64,000 nt of DNA from Flavobacterium zepuense (lineage in GTDB: Bacteria > Bacteroidota > Bacteroidia > Flavobacteriales > Flavobacteriaceae), in the NCBI RefSeq assembly GCF_007097145.1, contig NZ_VJVZ01000004.1, positions 124,001 to 188,000 of the forward strand, in the 5' to 3' direction. The position numbers and the translations under genes were made by a program. This document shows, one piece after another, positions 16,162-24,867 of the stretch. The first letter of the stretch is position 1; each line of letters starts with the position of its first letter. The notes beneath the pieces are model-generated. The model searched no databases, was not told the origin of the DNA, and saw only the letters and a program-made list of their open reading frames with translations.

Positions 16162-17130
16162 TTATGTTATAAGCCCAATACGCTTAGAATGTTCAATTGC
16201 TTCGCTGCTATCTTTAAAATAACAGGTTGCCACACCCATACTTTCTATATTTTTAATCGCTAAAATTGCCTTTTCTTTTTTTGAGTGCCCTGTCTGCCTT
16301 ATGTACACGGCCTTAACTGTTACCGGAAATATTTTGCATACATCTTCGTATAAAAACGGGTCGTGCTGTGAGTCGTCACCCAAAAGGGTGTATTGCAGGT
16401 GCGGATAAAACTCCAGTATGTGCTTTATTTTGTCAAATTTATGGTTGTGGTTGCCACGGCCTGTTACAAAAAAATCCATCAGGCTTGTTTTAATATCTTT
16501 AAGTAGTAAAACGGCCCGTGGCAGTTCATGCTTTTCGGTAAACTTTACAATAAACTTGTATAGGTTCCACTCGCTGCTGGAAACGTAAAAAAAGGCATTC
16601 AGTTCATCCTTTTTATTGCGGCCGGAAGTGCTCAGCGCCTGGTAGTGGGGTACAACACCTTCAAATATCTTCCGTTTATTGATATTCTTCCAAAGCAGGA
16701 TGTATATTTTTTTGAACATATTACGCGTATGCGACACTAAAAAGGTATCATCAATATCGCTTATAAAGCCAAGGTCGCCCTCATATGGGCGAATATAAGT
16801 TCCCTTCTCACGTATTTCTTCGCCTTCATAAAAGGTACTAACATAATAATCGGCCCAGCCGTGCGCCAGCTCTTCTTTAATGGGGATACAAAATTTAAAA
16901 TAGCCGTCTTTTAAACTTTTGGTGTGTATGCGGGTGCCGTTATGCTCCAGGTAAATATCGGCATTAGCAATGGTTTTTATGAGGAACATACGCAGTATGG
17001 AGCGCGCATTTTTAAAGCGTTTTTTTTCAAACTCATAATTCCCGGCGGTACTTTGCTTAAATACGTGCCCAAAAACTATAAATTCCTGGTCGTTGGCATA
17101 TCCGCGGTATAATTTTAAAATTGGCTTCAT
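16162..17130 (-). CDS. App1-like phosphatidate phosphatase domain protein
   Basis: This 322-residue protein has the App1/DUF2183 catalytic domain. SDIDDTFLVSHT near residues 124-135 gives the DxDxT haloacid-dehalogenase motif (D125, D127). STSGRNKKDEL and the later GDDSQHDPFLYEDV (about 257-270) supply the other catalytic motifs. In yeast App1 removes phosphate from phosphatidic acid. The bacterial substrate is unproven, but the divergent neighbour, a diacylglycerol-kinase-like protein, would catalyse the reverse step. No signal peptide or membrane helix is visible. The gap to the divergent gene is 69 bases. Confidence 0.87.
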   Translation of the reverse strand: MKPILKLYRGYANDQEFIVFGHVFKQSTAGNYEFEKKRFKNARSILRMFLIKTIANADIYLEHNGTRIHTKSLKDGYFKFCIPIKEELAHGWADYYVSTFYEGEEIREKGTYIRPYEGDLGFISDIDDTFLVSHTRNMFKKIYILLWKNINKRKIFEGVVPHYQALSTSGRNKKDELNAFFYVSSSEWNLYKFIVKFTEKHELPRAVLLLKDIKTSLMDFFVTGRGNHNHKFDKIKHILEFYPHLQYTLLGDDSQHDPFLYEDVCKIFPVTVKAVYIRQTGHSKKEKAILAIKNIESMGVATCYFKDSSEAIEHSKRIGLIT

Positions 17131-17199
17131 AAAAATTTATAGGTTTGATAAGATACTGACCATTCTATTTTACCTAAATTTATTCAAAAAAAAGGAAAA

Positions 17200-18096
17200 A
17201 TGCAGACCAAAAAGAAATTTTTGCTTATAATTAACCCTATTGCCGGCGGAAACGATAAGGCTCAGCTTGTTGCGGCTACAAAGGAATTTGCACTAAAAGA
17301 AGGTATAGAACTAATTGAATATGAAACCACGGGCGAAGATGATGAAACGGCAATAAAAAACCTTTACGACGAACACAAACCGGAGCGCATGCTTGTTGCC
17401 GGGGGCGATGGTACTATTAAAATAGCTGCCGAAGCTGTAGAACACCACGATGTTATTATTGGCGTGCTACCTGCCGGATCGGCTAACGGGTTATCGGTAG
17501 ATTTGCAATTACCAAACGACCTCCAGGAGAATTTAGAGATAGCTTTCCATAACGATTATATGGAAATGGACATGATATGCATTAACGGCAAAAAAAGCCT
17601 GCATTTAAGCGATATTGGCGCCAATGCCGAACTGATTAAGAACTATGAAGGCGGAACTATTCGTGGCAAGCTGGGTTATGCCTTACAGGCTATAAACACG
17701 CTAAGCGATATGAAGGAACCTTTTATGGCGACCATCGTTACCAAAGAAAAGACTATTGAGACTGAGGCGCGCATGATTGTTATTGCCAACAGCCAAAAAT
17801 ATGGTACAGGCGTGACCATTAACCCAATTGGCGTTATGGACGACGGTAAATTTGAAATTGTAATACTTAAAAACCTCGACCTGCTTTTGGTAGGCAAAAT
17901 TATGGCCGGTAATATGCCGTTGGATAATCCGGATGCTGTTGAAATTATTAGTACCGATGCTGCACAAATAACCACAAACAGGCCAGTTAGCTTTCAGATA
18001 GATGGGGAGTTTTGCGGTGAGGAAGATAATCTTGATGTTATCATACTACCCAAACAGATGCGCGTTGCCATACCAAAGCCAGAGGCGATTATTTAA
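17200..18096 (+). CDS. Diacylglycerol/lipid kinase family protein
   Basis: This 298-residue protein shows the DAGK catalytic fold: N-terminal LLIINPIAGGNDKAQ, the GGDGT nucleotide motif (68-72), LPAGSANGLS (about 90-99), and the C-terminal ISFQIDGE-like block as VSFQIDGEFCGEE. The length is normal for YegS/LCB5-type lipid kinases. It should phosphorylate diacylglycerol or a similar lipid from ATP. It is divergent from the App1-like phosphatase gene, so together they could set the diacylglycerol/phosphatidate balance (inference). Its last 8 bases overlap the 3' end of the convergent FemAB-like gene. Confidence 0.88.
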   Translation: MQTKKKFLLIINPIAGGNDKAQLVAATKEFALKEGIELIEYETTGEDDETAIKNLYDEHKPERMLVAGGDGTIKIAAEAVEHHDVIIGVLPAGSANGLSVDLQLPNDLQENLEIAFHNDYMEMDMICINGKKSLHLSDIGANAELIKNYEGGTIRGKLGYALQAINTLSDMKEPFMATIVTKEKTIETEARMIVIANSQKYGTGVTINPIGVMDDGKFEIVILKNLDLLLVGKIMAGNMPLDNPDAVEIISTDAAQITTNRPVSFQIDGEFCGEEDNLDVIILPKQMRVAIPKPEAII

Positions 18097-19303
18097 ACGG
18101 GCTGCGGGGCTTCCATGAAATAATGGGGTCAAAATAAGTAAAAAGCCTGCCGGTAAAAAGGTTGATGATGGGGTTGGTGTGCTTTATGATGCCGTAAACC
18201 TCTTCGGCTACAGCCCCAACTGAACTTTTAATTTCCATGGCCGATCGGGCAAAAATAATGTGCTTAAACTTTTTCTTTATAGCATAACTTACCATGTCAT
18301 ACAGCATATTTAGGTACAGCATTTTTTCTTTTTGAAGCGTGGCATCATATCCTAAAAAATAGGTGTCCATATCGGGACCGTTTTTTATCAGCGTGTTAAA
18401 GCCTATCAACTCATCATCTAAAAAATATCCGTAAAATAAAAAGTCGCTGTCCAGTTGTTGCTTAAAAACCTCAAAATGGTTTTCGGGCAAGTGAAAGGTG
18501 TTAAACGATGCATTACCTGCAACCGTTAAATACAGTTGGTAGATGCGTTCACGGTTTTGATGAATCTCAGTTTCAGATAATTTCTTCTTCTCAATACCAT
18601 CGGCTTTTTTACGGGCGCGATTGTACTGCGTTCTGTATTTGGTAGAAAGGTCGGCCAGGTAATCGTCTATGCTATTCCAATTTTCGCGGATTGTAAATAT
18701 CATATTAGGCTGCGTGCAAAACGTATAATACCCTTTAAATCCGGCTGCTTTAAAGTTGGGTAATTCAGCCGTATTGAAATCTTTTATGGCAAGCAGGTTA
18801 ATGCGGATGCCTTTACGCTTGTATTGTTTTTTTAAGGCTGTAAGTGCCTGTTCTAAAAGTTGGAGTCCCTCAATTTCGGTAGTGGCATCGCTAAACAGAT
18901 AAGCATTTTGTCCCGTAAGGGTATTGTTGCCAATAACCAGCGTTTGCGATGTAAACCTTTTAAACAGGTACTCTTTGAGGGAGAACGACTGTTTTTCCTC
19001 TACAAAAGTGTTTACACGGCTTAAATTTATATACTGGGCAAGGGCTATCCCGCAAAGGGTATCATTTTTAAACAGGCCTATAAAATGGCATTCCATATTT
19101 TCGGGAGCCGACTTTTCTAAAACGCTCAGGTAATTGCGCGATAAAAATATGTTGCTTTGGGCTAGGGTATCCCATTCAGCAGGTGAAGTTTCCGACCGGG
19201 TATATATTTTAAAATAAAGTTTTGGTTCCAAAATTATGCTGTATACTGATAGCGCGGTAAAGTTACGGTAATATAATTGCAGTGGTTTTGTTGTAAAGTT
19301 CAA
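18089..19303 (-). CDS. GNAT/FemAB-like acyltransferase (BioF2-like)
   Basis: About 404 residues from TTG 19303, directly after the TGA of the upstream gene. A TTG near 19231 would give a shorter product, and no ATG exists before about residue 70. The C-terminal half (about 190-380) has the Acetyltransf_6/FemAB pattern: LADLSTKYRTQYNRARKKA, FYGYFLDDELIGFNTLI and YFLGYDATLQKE. Such proteins transfer amino acids or acyl groups to cell-wall or surface-polysaccharide precursors; the substrate here is unknown. Transcription is shared with the HExxH protein gene. The 3' end overlaps the lipid kinase gene by 8 bases. Confidence 0.75.
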   Translation of the reverse strand: MNFTTKPLQLYYRNFTALSVYSIILEPKLYFKIYTRSETSPAEWDTLAQSNIFLSRNYLSVLEKSAPENMECHFIGLFKNDTLCGIALAQYINLSRVNTFVEEKQSFSLKEYLFKRFTSQTLVIGNNTLTGQNAYLFSDATTEIEGLQLLEQALTALKKQYKRKGIRINLLAIKDFNTAELPNFKAAGFKGYYTFCTQPNMIFTIRENWNSIDDYLADLSTKYRTQYNRARKKADGIEKKKLSETEIHQNRERIYQLYLTVAGNASFNTFHLPENHFEVFKQQLDSDFLFYGYFLDDELIGFNTLIKNGPDMDTYFLGYDATLQKEKMLYLNMLYDMVSYAIKKKFKHIIFARSAMEIKSSVGAVAEEVYGIIKHTNPIINLFTGRLFTYFDPIISWKPRSPFK

Positions 19304-19636
19304 TCAAGTTTTTATGTATTTCAAAAATCCCCAAAACGGCCTTTGTCCTAAATAGTTAAGATTACTCTCATTGGCGTAAGCCTCGCGTTCAAAACAAATA
19401 TTTCTATACGCCCGTTTGCGGTCATGGTATCGTATAAGCCGAATAAAATATTCTGAAATATACCAAATATAAAAGGGCAGTATGAGCATTTCTGCCTGTT
19501 GTCGTAGGTGTATGCATTCGTGGTTTAGTAAAGTGGCACTGTTGGCAAGCCGGGCATCCCTCACAATAATAAAAGGATACAGCGCCATAGCTGTATAACC
19601 CTGTGGTATTAAATATTTAGAGGTAATGACTATCAT
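19304..19636 (-). CDS. Small HExxH-motif protein, possible membrane-associated metallopeptidase
   Basis: This 110-residue protein contains LLNHECIHLRQQAEM, giving HExxH at H39-H43. Downstream lies FEREAYANE, in which a Glu (about 84) could be the third zinc ligand. This is the gluzincin arrangement in miniature. A hydrophobic stretch in between (LILPFYIWYISEYFIRLI) suggests membrane contact. Small proteins of this sort are common in Bacteroidota without an assigned role. Its TGA abuts the TTG start of the FemAB-like gene, so the two are probably translated together. Peptidase activity is inference. Confidence 0.65.
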   Translation of the reverse strand: MIVITSKYLIPQGYTAMALYPFIIVRDARLANSATLLNHECIHLRQQAEMLILPFYIWYISEYFIRLIRYHDRKRAYRNICFEREAYANESNLNYLGQRPFWGFLKYIKT

Positions 19637-19651
19637 TATATGTAAAGTTGC

Positions 19652-19659
19652 TAAATTTG
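19652..19659 (+). promoter_or_regulatory. -7 box of the DUF5522 gene
   Basis: TAAATTTG fits TAnnTTTG and ends 5 bases before ATG 19665, so transcription would start at or next to the start codon (leaderless or nearly so). Confidence 0.45.
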
Positions 19660-19664
19660 TGCGT

Positions 19665-19841
19665 ATGAGCGACCAAATTTCGGGAAATAAATTAATAGAA
19701 GGCGAAGATTATTACCTATCTCCGGAAGGGTATAAGGTCTTTACCGAAAAATTTCATTTAAAAAGGGGCTACTGCTGTAAAAGCGGCTGCCGCCACTGCC
19801 CGTACGGCTTTGATAAAAAAACAGGAAATTTAAGAAAATAG
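19665..19841 (+). CDS. DUF5522-like Cys-rich small protein
   Basis: From ATG 19665 this is 58 residues. It contains SPEGYKVFTEKFHLKRGYCC, then a further Cys pair and CPYGF. The four Cys in GYCCKSGCRHCPYGF look like a metal-binding knuckle. An upstream in-frame start at 19626 would lie before the -7 box, which argues for 19665. Proteins of this type are short, conserved in Bacteroidota and of unknown role. It lies divergent to the HExxH protein with only 28 bases between starts. Confidence 0.75.
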   Translation: MSDQISGNKLIEGEDYYLSPEGYKVFTEKFHLKRGYCCKSGCRHCPYGFDKKTGNLRK

Positions 19842-19858
19842 TGTTCAGTAAAAGTGAA

Positions 19859-19912
19859 CAGTCTCAGTCGCAGTTTGCGGCGCTACTGTAAACTGTGACT
19901 GAGACTGCAAAC
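19859..19912. repeat. Inverted word-repeat, AGACTG family (copy 1)
   Basis: CAGTCTCAGTCGCAGTTT and AAACTGTGACTGAGACTG are 18-base inverted arms with one mismatch around a 13-base centre. The same words occur at 41005-41075. The element ends about 8 bases before the hutU start. Confidence 0.75.
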
Positions 19913-19920
19913 TAACAAAC

Positions 19921-21912
19921 ATGACGTTTCACGAACAAATACAAGAGGGTATACCGGCAGTTTTACCACAGCCAAAACCGTATGACCCTGCTATTAACCA
20001 CGCACCAAAGCGTAAAGACATATTAAGTGCCGAGGAGAAAAAACTGGCATTGCGCAACGCGTTACGCTATTTTGAGCCGCAGCACCATGCCGAACTTATT
20101 AAAGAGTTCGCAGAGGAGCTGGATACGTACGGGCGCATTTACATGTACCGCCTTCGCCCGGACTATAAAATGTATTCCCGACCAATTGATGAGTATCCGG
20201 GTAAATGTGAGCAGGCTAAGGCCATTATGCTCATGATACAAAATAACCTTGATTATGCCGTGGCGCAGCACCCGCAAGAACTTATTACTTATGGTGGTAA
20301 CGGTGCGGTGTTTAGCAACTGGGCACAGTACAGACTTACCATGAAATACCTTAGCGAAATGACCGAAGAGCAAACCCTTGCTATGTACAGCGGGCATCCT
20401 ATGGGGTTGTTCCCGTCGCATAAGGAAGCGCCAAGGGTAGTGGTAACTAACGGTATGGTAATTCCGAATTATTCAAAACCTGATGACTGGGAAAAATTCA
20501 ACGCACTGGGTGTATCGCAATACGGCCAAATGACGGCCGGTAGCTATATGTATATTGGTCCGCAAGGTATCGTGCACGGTACTACCATTACAGTATTAAA
20601 TGGCGGACGAAAAATAGCCAAAAACGGTGAAGGGCTGGAAGGTAAAGTGTTTGTAACAAGCGGACTTGGTGGTATGAGCGGTGCCCAGCCCAAAGCCGGT
20701 AACATAGCAGGCTGCATTACCGTTTGTGCCGAGGTTAACCCTAAAGCGGTAAATACGCGCCATTCGCAAGGATGGGTAGACGAAGTTATTACCGATGCCG
20801 ATGCGCTTGTAGAACGCGTAAAATTAGCAAAAGCCAATAAAGAAGTAGTTTCTATAGCCTACCAGGGTAACGTGGTAGAGGTTTGGGAAAAATTTGATGA
20901 AGCTAATATATATGTCGATTTAGGTAGCGACCAAACATCGTTGCACAACCCGTGGGCAGGTGGTTATTATCCGGTTGGGATAAGCCTGGAAGAATCGAAC
21001 CGGCTTATGGCCGAAGATCCTGCTGCGTTTAAAGATAAAGTTCAGGAATCACTGCGCAGGCAGGCCGATGCTATTAATAAGCACACAGCAAAGGGTACTT
21101 ACTTTTTTGACTATGGTAATGCTTTTTTACTGGAAGCATCGCGCGCAGGCGCCGATATTATGGCGGCAGACGGTATTAACTTTAAATACCCAAGCTATGT
21201 TCAGGATATTATGGGGCCGATGTGTTTTGATTATGGTTTTGGTCCGTTTAGATGGGTGTGTGCATCGGGCAAACCCGAAGACCTTGCCAAGACCGATGCT
21301 ATAGCAGCGGCTGTCTTAGAAGAGATGGCAAAGACGGCTCCAGACGAGATTAAACAACAAATGCAGGATAACATAAAATGGATTAAAGGCGCACAGGAAA
21401 ATAAGCTGGTGGTAGGCTCTCAGGCACGTATTTTATATGCCGATGCCGAAGGCCGCATCAACATAGCCCATGCGTTTAATAAGGCTATTGCCAATGGCGA
21501 AATCGGGCTTGTAATTTTAGGCCGCGACCATCATGATGTGAGCGGAACCGACTCGCCGTACCGAGAAACTTCTAACATTTACGATGGGTCGCGCTTTACA
21601 GCTGATATGGCCATCCAAAATGTTATAGGCGACAGCTTTAGGGGCGCTACCTGGGTTAGTATACATAACGGCGGCGGCGTAGGCTGGGGCGAGGTTATTA
21701 ACGGTGGCTTTGGTATGGTTCTTGATGGTTCTACCGAAGCGTCAAGGCGTTTAGAATCAATGCTTTTCTGGGATGTGAACAACGGTATTGCAAGGCGAAG
21801 CTGGGCAAGGAATGAGGAGGCTGTTTTTGCTATAAAACGGGCCATGGAAAAAGAGCCGCTCTTAAAAGTTACCCTGCCTAATTTAGTAGATGATGCATTG
21901 CTAAATTCATAG
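19921..21912 (+). CDS. hutU: Urocanate hydratase
   Basis: This 663-residue protein is a urocanase, about 100 residues longer than the Proteobacterial enzyme, as is usual in Bacteroidota. The NAD-binding and active-site stretches are clear: LITYGGNGAVFSNWAQYRL, YIGPQGIVHGT, VTSGLGGMSGAQPKAGN, VQDIMGPMCFDYGFGPFRWV (with the conserved Cys) and LGRDHHDVSGTDSPYRE. It converts urocanate to imidazolonepropionate in histidine breakdown. No hutH, hutI or functional hutG is beside it; the arginase-fold gene at 33 kb lacks metal motifs and is not a substitute. The start is placed at ATG 19921, directly behind the repeat element. Confidence 0.95.
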   Translation: MTFHEQIQEGIPAVLPQPKPYDPAINHAPKRKDILSAEEKKLALRNALRYFEPQHHAELIKEFAEELDTYGRIYMYRLRPDYKMYSRPIDEYPGKCEQAKAIMLMIQNNLDYAVAQHPQELITYGGNGAVFSNWAQYRLTMKYLSEMTEEQTLAMYSGHPMGLFPSHKEAPRVVVTNGMVIPNYSKPDDWEKFNALGVSQYGQMTAGSYMYIGPQGIVHGTTITVLNGGRKIAKNGEGLEGKVFVTSGLGGMSGAQPKAGNIAGCITVCAEVNPKAVNTRHSQGWVDEVITDADALVERVKLAKANKEVVSIAYQGNVVEVWEKFDEANIYVDLGSDQTSLHNPWAGGYYPVGISLEESNRLMAEDPAAFKDKVQESLRRQADAINKHTAKGTYFFDYGNAFLLEASRAGADIMAADGINFKYPSYVQDIMGPMCFDYGFGPFRWVCASGKPEDLAKTDAIAAAVLEEMAKTAPDEIKQQMQDNIKWIKGAQENKLVVGSQARILYADAEGRINIAHAFNKAIANGEIGLVILGRDHHDVSGTDSPYRETSNIYDGSRFTADMAIQNVIGDSFRGATWVSIHNGGGVGWGEVINGGFGMVLDGSTEASRRLESMLFWDVNNGIARRSWARNEEAVFAIKRAMEKEPLLKVTLPNLVDDALLNS

Positions 21913-21977
21913 TACAAAAAAGGATGGTTGTATATGTTGAGATGTAATTGCTATGAACAACTAATTCTATTTAAATC

Positions 21978-22550
21978 ATGAAGACAATAAAATTGCTCTC
22001 ATTGTTATTTATTACCGCCGTTGCAGCATCGTGCTCATCGGTAAGGGTGGCAGCCGATTATGATGATTCGGTTGATTTTGCCCAATATAAAACCTACGGT
22101 TATTTAAAAGATGGCGTGGATAAGGCCGAGATATCCGACCTTGACAAAAAAAGGATACTACGCGCCATAGATGTAGAATTTGCTAAAAAAGGCCTTACCA
22201 AAAGCGAAAAGCCCGATGTTTTGGTCAATATTTTTACCGATGCCAATAAAGAGGTTAACGTTAACAATTTTGGCGGTTACGGTATGGGTTTTGGCTACGG
22301 CTGGAGCGGCTGGAGTCCCGGTTGGGGTTGGGGCGGCCCGTGGGGCTGGGGTGGTAACTATACTTCGGTTAGCACTACTACCCAGGGTACGCTGTATATT
22401 GATCTTATAGATGCTTCTAAAAAAGACCTTGTTTGGCAAGGCGCAGGTTCAGGAGTATTAACCCAGGACCGTAACAAAAAGCAAGACCGCATTAATGAAT
22501 TTGTAGAAAAAATAATTGCAGAGTTCCCTCCGCAAAAAGATAAGAAATAA
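21978..22550 (+). CDS. DUF4136 lipoprotein
   Basis: This 190-residue protein has a lipoprotein signal with lipobox AASC (Cys19). A DUF4136 domain follows, marked by DFAQYKTYGYL, ILRAIDVEFAKKGLTKS, PDVLVNI and LYIDLIDASKKDLVWQGAGSG. A Gly/Trp-rich stretch (about 95-120, including GWGWGGPWGWGG) interrupts the domain, as it often does in this family. It is an envelope protein of unknown role. It has its own terminator 16 bases after the stop. Confidence 0.88.
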   Translation: MKTIKLLSLLFITAVAASCSSVRVAADYDDSVDFAQYKTYGYLKDGVDKAEISDLDKKRILRAIDVEFAKKGLTKSEKPDVLVNIFTDANKEVNVNNFGGYGMGFGYGWSGWSPGWGWGGPWGWGGNYTSVSTTTQGTLYIDLIDASKKDLVWQGAGSGVLTQDRNKKQDRINEFVEKIIAEFPPQKDKK

Positions 22551-22565
22551 TCTTACCACGATATT

Positions 22566-22594
22566 AAAAAACCTCACGTTTGTGAGGTTTTTTT
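22566..22594 (+). terminator. Terminator of the DUF4136 gene
   Basis: AAAAAACCTCAC and GTGAGGTTTTTT form a 12-bp stem with loop GTTT. The core CCTCACGTTTGTGAGG is identical in the terminator at 24830-24867. Confidence 0.85.
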
Positions 22595-22648
22595 GTTTTA
22601 GTACATATCAGGAATTATAGTATATTAGCCCTAAAATTGCCTTAAGTA

Positions 22649-24814
22649 ATGAAAACAACTTTCCTCGTTTTATTTCTTTGTGTAACGTCATGTATTGATG
22701 CCCAAACAGTAATCTTTGCAGACCCGGAATTGAAGGATGATATACTATTTTATCAACCTGAGCTTGATGTAAACAACGATGGCGAGATACAGGTTGATGA
22801 GGCACAGTCAGCTACACATTTAAGTTTAAGTGCAAATTATTATTCATCGGTAATTGGAATAGAAGCTTTCACACATATCACATCATTGTTTCTTCATGTA
22901 CTATCTCTTACAGAATTAGATTTGTCATCATTTCAGAACATTAAGGACCTTAACCTTCGTACAAGTGTTGCAACTATTGATGTTTCAATGCTTCCAACCC
23001 TCGAAAACTTTACAATTTTTGCCAGTAGCACATCTAATGTGATTACTGGGTATATGCCAAACCTTAAAACAATCGATTTTTTACAGGCACCTATAGTAAG
23101 CCTTGATTTGACAGGGGCGGAAAATCTTGAAACTGCCTTTTTAGACAGCTACCTTTTTAATGATTTGCAGATTGGCTATAAACCGCATCTTAAATATTTA
23201 TATGTATGGTCTACCAGTTTAACAAATTTAGATTTAAGCCAGTGCACTGCTCTTATAGGTGCTGAAATTAACTTAGGAAATGCAAGCCATGATGTACACG
23301 TTAATTTAAAGAATGGAGATACCGATTTCGCTGAAGACTATATGGATTTTGTTTACATAACTGATGGTAATCCTTTATATCACTGCTATATCTGTATTGA
23401 TGAAGGGGAAGAGGTTACATTCACGGAAAACAGCTTTGCTCCTTGGATATTCCTGAGTCCCTATTGTACTTTTGAGCCAGGAGGGAGTCATAATACAATA
23501 ACCGGTTCACTATATTTAAATGAGAGCGGAAGTTGCGAGGATGCCACTGAACTTTTAGGGTATTCCTCAATAACTATTAACGGTAACAGCGAGGTAGGTA
23601 CTGTTTTTAGTAACAGTAATGTTTACAAATTTTATCCGGGCGCAGGTACTTATACGCTTACGCCTCAGGTAAACACAAGCCTATTTGAAGTAAATCCTGC
23701 TACAGCGAGCGTCTCTTTTCTGGACAATAATGATAATACTTCAACACAAAATTTTTGCTTAACTCCAATAGGTACTCACCCCGATGTTGAAATCGCACTT
23801 ATTCCTCTTCAGCTACCACAACCGGGCTTTAATGCTGTTTATAAAATAGTATATACTAATAAAGGCAATCAAACGCTTAGCGGAAATATAATTTTCACTT
23901 ATGATGACGCATTACTTGATTATGTGTCAGCCACTTCTGTTGAAAGCTCAGCTAATATTGGCGAAATTATTTGGAGCTATAGTGATTTACAATTTTATGA
24001 GAGCAGGGAAATACTACTTACGCTTAATGTAAATAGCCCTATGGAAACTCCGCCAGTTAATATTAACGATGTATTGAATCTTACCGCAGTTGCTAACCCT
24101 ATAGATGGCGACATGACACCGGGTAATAACACTTTTGCGCTTAAACAAACAGTTGTAGGTTCTTACGATCCTAACGATATTACCTGTCTTCAGGGCAGCT
24201 TAGTTAACCCTGATAAAATAGGAGACTACCTGCACTACAATATTAATTTTGAGAATACGGGTACAGCCCCGGCAACTTTTATAGTAGTTAAAGATATTAT
24301 AGATGCTGCTAAATATGATATTGCAAGTTTGCAACTTATAAATGTTTCTCATAATATGGAAGCAAGAGTTACGGGTAATAAGGCTGAGTTTATATTTAAT
24401 AATATTAACCTGGCTGCCGGGGGTAAAGGCAACGTATTATTCAAAATAAAGACATTAGGCACACTGTCGGTAAATTCTGAGGTTACACAACAAGCCGATA
24501 TTTATTTTGACTATAACTGGCCTGTCCTGACCAATGAGGCTAATACCGTTTTTGGTGTACTAAACACCAGAGATTTTGTAGTAGACCAATCAGTTAAAAT
24601 ATATCCTAACCCGGCAAATGCTGTAATTAATATACAAACTGATTCTGCAATAAATTCAATGCAGTTGTATGATATTCAGGGAAGGTTGCTACAGGCAATT
24701 TCCGGTAATGGTAACAAAGCAATCGTAGATGTTTCCGGACGTGCCAAAGGCTTATACTTCCTTAAAATCACTACTGAAAAAGGCACTAAAGTAGAAAAGG
24801 TAATGGTAGAATAA
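22649..24814 (+). CDS. Secreted leucine-rich-repeat-like protein with T9SS type A sorting domain
   Basis: This 721-residue protein has a signal peptide cleaved near DAQ (about residue 20) and an acidic DVNNDGEIQVDEA calcium-loop-like segment. Irregular leucine-rich repeats fill about 50-240, with LTELDLSSF and LTNLDLSQC as examples. A middle region (about 370-640) has the pattern of a conserved repeat domain found in many T9SS substrates (GSYDPNDITCLQG, INFENTGTAPATF, FDYNWPVLTNEA). The last 75 residues form a type A sorting domain: VKIYPNPANAVINIQT, MQLYDIQGRLL and GLYFLKITTEKG. It should be exported by the machinery that includes the GldKLMN proteins encoded 4 kb away. It is probably displayed on or released from the cell surface; the ligand is unknown. 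Confidence 0.85.
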   Translation: MKTTFLVLFLCVTSCIDAQTVIFADPELKDDILFYQPELDVNNDGEIQVDEAQSATHLSLSANYYSSVIGIEAFTHITSLFLHVLSLTELDLSSFQNIKDLNLRTSVATIDVSMLPTLENFTIFASSTSNVITGYMPNLKTIDFLQAPIVSLDLTGAENLETAFLDSYLFNDLQIGYKPHLKYLYVWSTSLTNLDLSQCTALIGAEINLGNASHDVHVNLKNGDTDFAEDYMDFVYITDGNPLYHCYICIDEGEEVTFTENSFAPWIFLSPYCTFEPGGSHNTITGSLYLNESGSCEDATELLGYSSITINGNSEVGTVFSNSNVYKFYPGAGTYTLTPQVNTSLFEVNPATASVSFLDNNDNTSTQNFCLTPIGTHPDVEIALIPLQLPQPGFNAVYKIVYTNKGNQTLSGNIIFTYDDALLDYVSATSVESSANIGEIIWSYSDLQFYESREILLTLNVNSPMETPPVNINDVLNLTAVANPIDGDMTPGNNTFALKQTVVGSYDPNDITCLQGSLVNPDKIGDYLHYNINFENTGTAPATFIVVKDIIDAAKYDIASLQLINVSHNMEARVTGNKAEFIFNNINLAAGGKGNVLFKIKTLGTLSVNSEVTQQADIYFDYNWPVLTNEANTVFGVLNTRDFVVDQSVKIYPNPANAVINIQTDSAINSMQLYDIQGRLLQAISGNGNKAIVDVSGRAKGLYFLKITTEKGTKVEKVMVE

Positions 24815-24829
24815 TTTAGTACAGGTTCT

Positions 24830-24867
24830 AATTGCAAAAGCCTCACGTTTGTGAGGCTTTTGCAATT
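24830..24867. terminator. Perfect 17-bp palindromic terminator
   Basis: AATTGCAAAAGCCTCAC and its exact complement flank loop GTTT. It lies between two convergent genes and abuts the ABC-F stop, so it can serve both. It shares a 16-base core with the terminator at 22566-22594. Confidence 0.9.
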
